Below, one piece after another: positions 30,111 through 35,757 of a stretch of 35,757 bases of DNA (its first letter is position 1; the number at the start of each line of letters is the position of its first letter). The notes beneath the pieces were generated by a model, which did no database searches, was not told where the DNA came from, and saw only the letters and a list, made by a program, of their open reading frames with translations. The DNA comes from Bremia lactucae (Eukaryota > Oomycota > Peronosporomycetes > Peronosporales > Peronosporaceae). The stretch is taken from contig NC_090613.1 of the NCBI RefSeq assembly GCF_004359215.1, positions 5,172,179 through 5,207,935 of the forward strand. The letters are read 5' to 3'. A program made the translations under genes and the position numbers.

Positions 30111-30297
30111 TCTGACCTCTCGGCCGACGGCTTATACCAAGCTGTCGCCGGGGCACTGTTGTAGGATTGCTCCTCAACCAAGGCAATTTAGATTGCCTCT
30201 TCCATCGTCGACGGCACCTTTCTGAAAAGAGCCTGTCGCGATGGGTCATGCCGTAGTCCGTTCATAAACGTGGGCACCTTAATGTGCTCCGGAATCG
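30111..30297 (-). pseudogene. Gag fragment (element B'), first copy, cut by gap
   Basis: Minus-strand frame with IPEHIKVPTFMNGLRHDPS, then KVPSTMEEAI, TAA, and IALVEEQSYNSAPATAWYK in the same frame. Identical sequence recurs at 32735-32921, where the upstream part of the gag is also present. Confidence 0.75.
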
Positions 30298-30308
30298 NNN
30301 NNNNNNNN
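30298..30308. other. Assembly gap (11 N)
   Basis: A run of 11 N. The sequence to its left (27685-30297) and right (30309-32921) is the same 2613 bases, so this is a scaffolding join rather than a sequenced stretch. Confidence 0.97.
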
Positions 30309-31761
30309 GCATGGCATTCAACTGCTTTCTCATTCGTCTGTGCTACCGATGCAATTTGAGGCAGGGCAAACGGAGACTGTGAGCCACTTACAACTTTTTG
30401 CAACGTCGAGAAGTAGTCAATCTGGTAGCATTGAAACGAATGCAGTGGCACTTTCTGCGTCCAATCCATCGCAAAATGTTTCATCAGTTGTGCTTGTTCC
30501 GTACAGCCCTTCTATCTTCTGCCTACCCAGTCAAGCTCATGTCCAGCAGCCAAAAGTGCAGTACCAATTCGAGCACAAACAATGCACAGTGGCAGCATCT
30601 ACCGACGCTGCTACTGGATATAAAGTCATGCAAGCCGCTCAAACGGATCAAAATGTCGCTTTGTTGGCACCTGTTGCCAAGCCAAGCTTTACTCCACCAA
30701 ATGTTGTGCTTCTCAAAAATGCAGGGCTGGCTTTGTCAGGTGCAGTCCTTTCAAATGGCACAAATGTCGCTTCTGTGCCGTGTCGGATTCATGGAGCGTC
30801 GGGTGAAACGCAAGGCAACGTGGCTTCAACTGACGCCCGCATAGCGCAATGTACATGTTGCTGGATTCCAGGTGGTAATTGCATCTCGATTGTCCCTGCT
30901 ATTGAGCCACTGTCTTCAACGGATTTGAGTCTTGAAGCAGATAATAGGACATTACTCTATGCTGATGAGATCGAGGGATTTTGGAAGCCATCGTCGAATT
31001 CTGAAATTGAAAAGATGACGACGGAAAGTGGGGCGATGATGTGGCGTGTGCCTCGGATCATGCGGCGGTATCCAAGCTGGGAAACATTTCATAAATATTT
31101 AGACGAGTACTCGGCGGCAACTTTTCAGCTGTACCGCGTACGCACGACGTACTCTGTGCGCTCGCGCAACGTTCGTCTCCGTCAATTGGCTGCAAGTCGA
31201 GGCCTTTTGGTGCGCGAAGAAGGAAAAGATAACGCAACTGACACGGAGCAGCACGATGGTGCACACGGAATTTCTCGAGCGCACTTGGTACCCGAGCAGT
31301 ACGAATGGTACTCAAAAACTTTTCTCTGCACGCACGGCTGGAAGCGCCGTAGTCGTGGAAGTGGCCAGCGTGTGAGTCACAGTGTACGCGCTACGGAATG
31401 CCCTGCTAAGGTCTGTGCTACGCTTCAGCGCACGGACGGGTCGAGCGACTGGAGTGTAGTCGTGACCAAGCACGTGACCGAACACAACCACAAGTTGTCA
31501 GAAGCCATGTATCAACAGTATTCCGAAGTCCGACGAGTGCGTGACCCAGCAATACTTCAACAGGCCGAGCAGATGTGGCGAGCTGGTGGTACCCGTCGTC
31601 GCGTGTTTGAATTTTTGAAAGAGCAATCACCGGGTCATATCGTTCTCATGAAGGACGTTCACAATCTCGTGCAGCGATGGCAGACCCAAGAGCCGCAATG
31701 TAGACAAGATGGGGACAATGATGACCAGAGCGACATTCAGACCAAGCAGCAGCTCAATTGA
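30309..31761 (+). pseudogene. Second copy of the FAR1-protein C-terminal part
   Basis: An open frame from the gap edge through a stop at 31761. The in-frame ATG at 30340 would give 473 residues identical, but for one residue, to the last third of the 25220-29137 protein, including FAR1 module 4. It has no promoter or 5' part of its own. I read it as an assembly duplicate of the same gene, not a paralogue. Confidence 0.8.
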
Positions 31762-32309
31762 CATAGCTAGTCATGACAATGATGTCACAATTGATCTGTC
31801 TCCATGATCTGATTCTGTCAACTGCTCGGATGACAACCCTTTTTTTTCGGCTCAAGTGACGTATTTAAGCTAAAGTAAAGGTGACGCCTCTGACTGCGCA
31901 GGGAAAGGCGCCTGCTGCAGCGGGTAAACTTTTAGGCAAAATTTGGATGTGTTCGAGTGATATGTTAAGAGAAAAGACTTGTATACTTGATGGTGGTTTT
32001 GGAACGAAAATGCAATTGCCTAAAATTTGTCAGATTTATAAGGATTGGCACATCGGTTCAGTATCTTGCGATAACTGGTTTATTAACGCGACCATTTTTT
32101 GTAAATTTATTCATTGGAAATTCAAAAGGTGTCTTCGATTTGTGGAGGCTTCAGCTTTCGACGATATGAAATAGCATGTGCAAGATCTTCAAAATGCAGC
32201 CATTGTACGTCGAGATAAATCCACCAACCTTTGGCGGTAAAGCAATTTTAGACTACCGCTGTATGGATTTGATCAGCGAAAGTCGAAGGGTCGTCAATTG
32301 GACGTTGTC

Positions 32310-32734
32310 TGTAACGGGGTGTATCGTTACATGAAATTAACATTTAAAGGCTGTTGATTAATATATTATCTAAAAGGTAGATAATATTTGGAGAATATAA
32401 CTTTAAAAGTAATGTTCAGAAATCTTATCCATAAATAGGTATAGGCCATTATATCTATTTATCCCGCAGACTAATCAGCTGTAAACGTAAACAAAGAGAG
32501 ATAGATAGTAAGATAAGATTTCAATTGCATGTTTAGTATTAGTTCATAATTAAGTTAGCATTAACAGATAGAAAGAAGAGAAACTTAATTATAAATACAC
32601 ATTCCATTTAACCCTCTATAATGTAGTTGTCTTAAAGAGAAGTTTTCCTCTGCACGTACTGGTGTACGTGAAGTGACGTAAGGCACCACTCGCAACTGAA
32701 GCAGTGCGAAGTGGACTTGTACTGAAGCAGTACA
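32310..32734 (+). repeat. LTR family A, duplicate copy of 29686-30110
   Basis: Same sequence as 29686-30110 within the duplicated block, with the same 3' truncation at GAAGCAGTACA. It probably represents the same locus. Confidence 0.8.
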
Positions 32735-33600
32735 TCTGACCTCTCGGCCGACGGCTTATACCAAGCTGTCGCCGGGGCACTGTTGTAGGATTGCTCCTCA
32801 ACCAAGGCAATTTAGATTGCCTCTTCCATCGTCGACGGCACCTTTCTGAAAAGAGCCTGTCGCGATGGGTCATGCCGTAGTCCGTTCATAAACGTGGGCA
32901 CCTTAATGTGCTCCGGAATCGGACCTTCGGTAATGGACGCCGACAGCGAGCGCATCTCGTGCACATACTCTTGCAGATATCGCTTCGCCTGTCGCGCTCC
33001 AAAGAAGCGCGCCTGAAGCAACACTTCGTTGTTCGGCGGCTGGTACATGGCGCGAATCTTTTCCTTAAAGATCGCCCATGTAGGGAACGCCTTTCTGTCC
33101 GCCATAAGCGCCGCGTAAGCCTACTCTGAGGCCTTACCGCGCAGATGCGACATGGCGTACGACACCATCCGGCTGTCGTCTTGATGAGCTGCGCGACACC
33201 GCATTAATCCACGGCTAAAAGCCAGTGGACAATCGTGTGCGCTAAAGTTCCATCGAACTTGGGCGGGTCCATCCGAATGGGCCTCGGCTGATGCGGCCGG
33301 GCAGAGAGCATCTCAACAGTCCTGTTAAGAGCCTCGCTCCGAGCCTACTCATGCCTCAGCTCATCCTGAGTCTGAGCGACGGATTCCGCCACAGCATGGC
33401 TCTGTGCCTCGGACGCGGCTGTCCGCTGTCCGAGCACGAATGCCTCAAAATGCTTCAACTGAGCAACACGTTGCTCAGGAGGACTGCCCAGGAGCCTGAC
33501 CAGGGCACGTTCACCAAGTCCCTGCACCATATGCCCTGCCACCTTTTGATGATCTTCGGAGAGGTGGGGGAAATGAGCCCAATCGATATTGAGGCTCGTT
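32735..33600 (-). pseudogene. Gag of element B', degenerate
   Basis: Reads on the minus strand. An N-terminal helical region contains HMVQGLGERALVRLLG and FVLGQRTAASEAQSHAV (33542-33345). After a TAG comes RMDPPKFDGTLAHTIVHWLL near 33240-33180, then a TAA and a frame change. MADRKAFPTWAIFKEKIRAM follows from 33105 to the TAA at 32812, with gag-like text beyond. This is the capsid region of an LTR-element gag. It differs in sequence from the gags at 1-1067 and 11336. Its 5' LTR lies just upstream at 33657-34188; the far end is joined to LTR A at 32734/32735. Confidence 0.75.
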
Positions 33601-33656
33601 CCTCACGTACACACGCGGAGATGCGGGTCGTGGGAAGGATTTCAGGTTCTATTTAG

Positions 33657-34188
33657 TGTAAGCGGGCACGTCGTAATGCGGCCACGCTCTGCTTAGATAC
33701 ACACACTACCACAGCGAGGAAGCGGTTTAACATGATTCGCTTGGGTGCAGTGAGGTAATTGTGGTGGGCGCCTTAGCGACTCACCCAACGCACTAAGCAC
33801 TCTAGTAAAGTGTCGTCACGGGAGAGCGGTATTCTGGCTCCTCGTGCGCACTTACTAAGTAGAAAGTAGTTTTCAGACTGAATGATGTTTAATCGTATTT
33901 AATATAAATACCTATTTTACCAATCAAAAATGTTATTTCTGTAGATAACATTAATATGTGTTGCGAGCATATCTTTCTAGATACCTTGCGTAAAGGATGA
34001 CGCTCGTCGTCATCCCTCCTAATGCGAATGCACCTATGTGCATCTCATACACAAGGGTTGGTCACAAATGTGAGCCACACCCGAGTGGTGGGTCTACTTA
34101 AGTTATTTAAGTAATTGACCATCCCTAAAGTACACCAAGTGTACTTAACGGGGACTGTGTAACATTAGGGCAACTTTAGCCCGTTACA
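33657..34188 (-). repeat. LTR family B' (532 bp), minus orientation
   Basis: On the minus strand it runs from TGTAACGGGCTAAAG (34188) to GTGCCCGCTTACA (33657). Its first 400 bases match LTR 23376-23933, including AAGTACACTTGGTGTACTT and CCACTCGGGTGTGG; the downstream third is different. It is placed as the 5' LTR of the gag at 33600-32735. I saw no clear primer site next to it. Confidence 0.72.
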
Positions 34189-34489
34189 CCCGTGGACTAG
34201 TATTCTATAAGCTTAAATGGCTTGTGCGACTCCCTGAGTTGTTAAACTCATTAGTTCTATAGAACCAAAAGACTCTCTGAGTCTATAAGTAGCTTCCTCT
34301 GACTTCAGGAGCGAGGTAGCTCCGCTACACATTCTTTAGGTCAGAACCACCGCATATTTTTTATCTCCATGTAGTAAAAGCGATGCCATTTTTTGCCAAC
34401 TGTCGAAGCATGCTCGTCCAGATATATCGTCGAAATAAAGGCTTTGCCTGGGCATCTTTTATGGCAAAAACATTCAAGCCGACAATGTA
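34189..34489. other. Unassigned 300 bp with a chain of short hairpins
   Basis: No gene recognised. Four small inverted repeats follow one another at 34235-34250, 34254-34265, 34270-34284 and 34308-34323. TGTAACGGGGCACTAC at about 34486 matches one terminus of LTR A (16 bases), marking another truncated junction. A minus-strand frame across 34341-34595 has no recognisable motif. Confidence 0.4.
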
Positions 34490-34708
34490 ACGGGGCACTA
34501 CGGCTAGTTGGGCAATGCAGACGTTGTCTGTTATAAATACGGCAAGCGCGGCCATATGATGTCTCGCTGCTATGCCAGGGTCCCTGCAGGGGCAAAGATG
34601 CCCATCAAGAGGACTCCCTTCCCAAAGGGCGATAGCAAGAACCAGCGTACAAGACGCATGAGTTCTGCATCGACCACTGAGGGGTTGGCTAATGCAGGAG
34701 CGCAGTAG
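34490..34708 (+). pseudogene. Gag C-terminal fragment with altered zinc knuckle (element C)
   Basis: A short frame with CYKYGKRGHMMSRC, a CCHC knuckle whose second Cys is Tyr, followed by a Lys/Arg/Pro-rich tail and TAG at 34706-34708. The protease frame begins at once in the next frame (34708 onwards), the usual gag-pol order. The upstream gag is absent. Confidence 0.6.
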
Positions 34709-35757
34709 CTGCGGGATGCCCTACTGACGCGGACTCTGAAGCTGCCCATAAGTTCAAACTTGTGGAACAAATGGGTAGCAAAGTCCCTGAGGTCTCAAAA
34801 TTTCGGACCTCAACCCTGCTGGTCTATAGCGCTCACGTACGAGGCTATGACCAGGTGATGACCCTCCTAGAGGATTCGGGTGCATAACAAAATTTTGTGA
34901 AAATCGCGGCTCTAAGAAAGAGACCGGCGATGTTTGAGTCGCTTCGCCAGGATGGCAAGCGAGAAGAGGCGACCGTTCGTTTAGCGAACGGTACGCTCTT
35001 TAAGTCTGAGGGAGTTCAGGTAGAACTTGCATTCAGCTCTAGTGACTTCTCTTGTAAAGAGAAGTTTACAGTGCTAGATATGGAGAGCCCGTATGACCTT
35101 ATTCTAGGCACGCCATACTTGGCAAAGTACCAACCATGGATAGACTGGCGTACACGCACAGTTGCGAACTCTACGCAGGAGACCGGAAAGGATGTGCTCC
35201 TGCGAGAGGCGTATGCAACTAATGTCGTGTCGAACACAGTTGAGGGTGCGTTGACGGGATGTCAAACGTCACCAATTCCTACCCAGCTCGTGGAGACTGG
35301 GGTAGTGAAAAGGACGATGACAAGTAGTCATGCGTCCGAATGCCCTGCAGAGAGCCGAGAGCATGTGGCAGTAGACAGCGAGCTGACAGGAAGTCATGCG
35401 TCGCATAAACCGGCACAGTGCCTAGAGCCTGGTGCGGTTGGAAGGGGTGCGTTAGCCAGGAGTGCAACGGCACCCGCTTCCCAGAAAAAGGTCGTGGTGA
35501 CTCGAAGAACGAGTACCCGACAGATTAGGACGATCAAAGGCACGTCTAAACGAGTGACCTTTGGATCAGTCTCTAATAAAGAGGACGGGCCTTCGAACGA
35601 GGTGTTCGAGGCCGTCAAAGACGAAATTGCGGAGGCATCCTCAGTTGAGGTGCTCCGGCAAGTCTTTAAATCTGCCGAGGAGATAGTAAATCTCCCGGAG
35701 ATGTCGTGGGATCTGTTCCTTGCCGAATTAAAGGAAGGAAAGATCCACGAAATAGTC
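34709..35757 (+). pseudogene. Protease and linker of LTR-element pol (element C), runs off window
   Basis: The frame from 34708 reads to LLEDSGA, the aspartic-protease active site, then TAA at 34885-34887. The same frame then stays open from 34888 (first ATG 34930) to the last base of the window, 276 codons from that ATG. It contains TVRLANGTLFKSEGV and MESPYDLILGTPYLAKYQP, the protease C-terminal blocks, then a Ser/Thr/Lys-rich linker and MSWDLFLAELKEGKIHEI, typical of the stretch before RT. Only one stop was seen in about 350 codons. RT should follow beyond the window. Confidence 0.75.

Larger units (their letters stand above)
30309..32921. repeat. Near-exact direct copy of 27685-30297, probably an unmerged contig overlap
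   Basis: The copy starts at the first base after the gap and ends at the position matching the last base before the gap; the offset is constant at 2624. The only difference I saw is A28006 versus G30630 (Ile to Met in the protein). It contains a second FAR1 C-terminus, the LDGGFGT fragment (31881-32309), LTR A (32310-32734) and the start of the gag fragment. Confidence 0.9.

Noticed and set aside
30340..31761. A second FAR1-type gene or paralogue (473 codons)
   Set aside because: It begins at an N gap and matches the last third of the first gene except for one residue; assembly duplication explains it.
1..35757. CRISPR arrays, rRNA, tRNA or bacterial-type operons
   Set aside because: No spaced short repeats or recognisable RNA genes were seen; genes have spliceosomal introns, so the DNA is eukaryotic.

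Overview
The window looks like a piece of an oomycete nuclear genome, probably Peronosporales (Phytophthora or a downy mildew). The evidence is short 54-86 bp introns with GT-AG (one GC-AG) borders, a voltage-sensor/cyclic-nucleotide-phosphodiesterase fusion, a multi-FAR1 zinc-finger protein, and Ty3 and Ty1/copia retroelements of the kind that fill oomycete genomes. The species cannot be determined from the sequence. I saw no rRNA, tRNA or CRISPR array.

Layout. Positions 1-1709 hold the 5' end of a minus-strand LTR retroelement (LTR 'A', primer-binding site, broken gag) next to a fragment of a second LTR type ('B'). Positions 1882-9147 are a compact gene island of four apparently intact genes: a six-exon uracil phosphoribosyltransferase (UPRT), a zinc-ribbon short-chain dehydrogenase, an unlisted 91-residue two-exon membrane protein, and a six-exon PSP1-domain gene. 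The PSP1 gene shares a divergent upstream region with a voltage-sensor-phosphodiesterase gene (9668 to about 11335). That gene has two in-frame TAG codons and is cut inside its catalytic domain where Ty3 gag sequence takes over.

Positions 11336-23933 are a 5'-truncated, heavily mutated Ty3 element (gag, protease, RT, RNase H, integrase, chromodomain, an antisense ORF, 3' LTR). Its integrase is split by a Ty1/copia element (15908-21266) with both LTRs and an exact 5-bp target duplication, GTCAA. After unresolved remnants comes an intact single-exon gene (25220-29137) coding for a 1305-residue protein with four FAR1-type zinc-finger modules and no visible transposase core.

Positions 27685-30297 are repeated almost exactly at 30309-32921, on the two sides of an 11-N gap. 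This is best read as two unmerged contig ends, so the second FAR1 C-terminus is probably an artefact. The right end (32735-35757) is broken gag, LTR and protease sequence from at least two more elements.

The intact genes do not form one pathway. UPRT salvages uracil, PSP1 proteins are usually linked to RNA or regulatory roles, and the FAR1 protein is probably DNA-binding. The main story is a small gene island being eroded by nested retroelements, which have killed one signalling gene.
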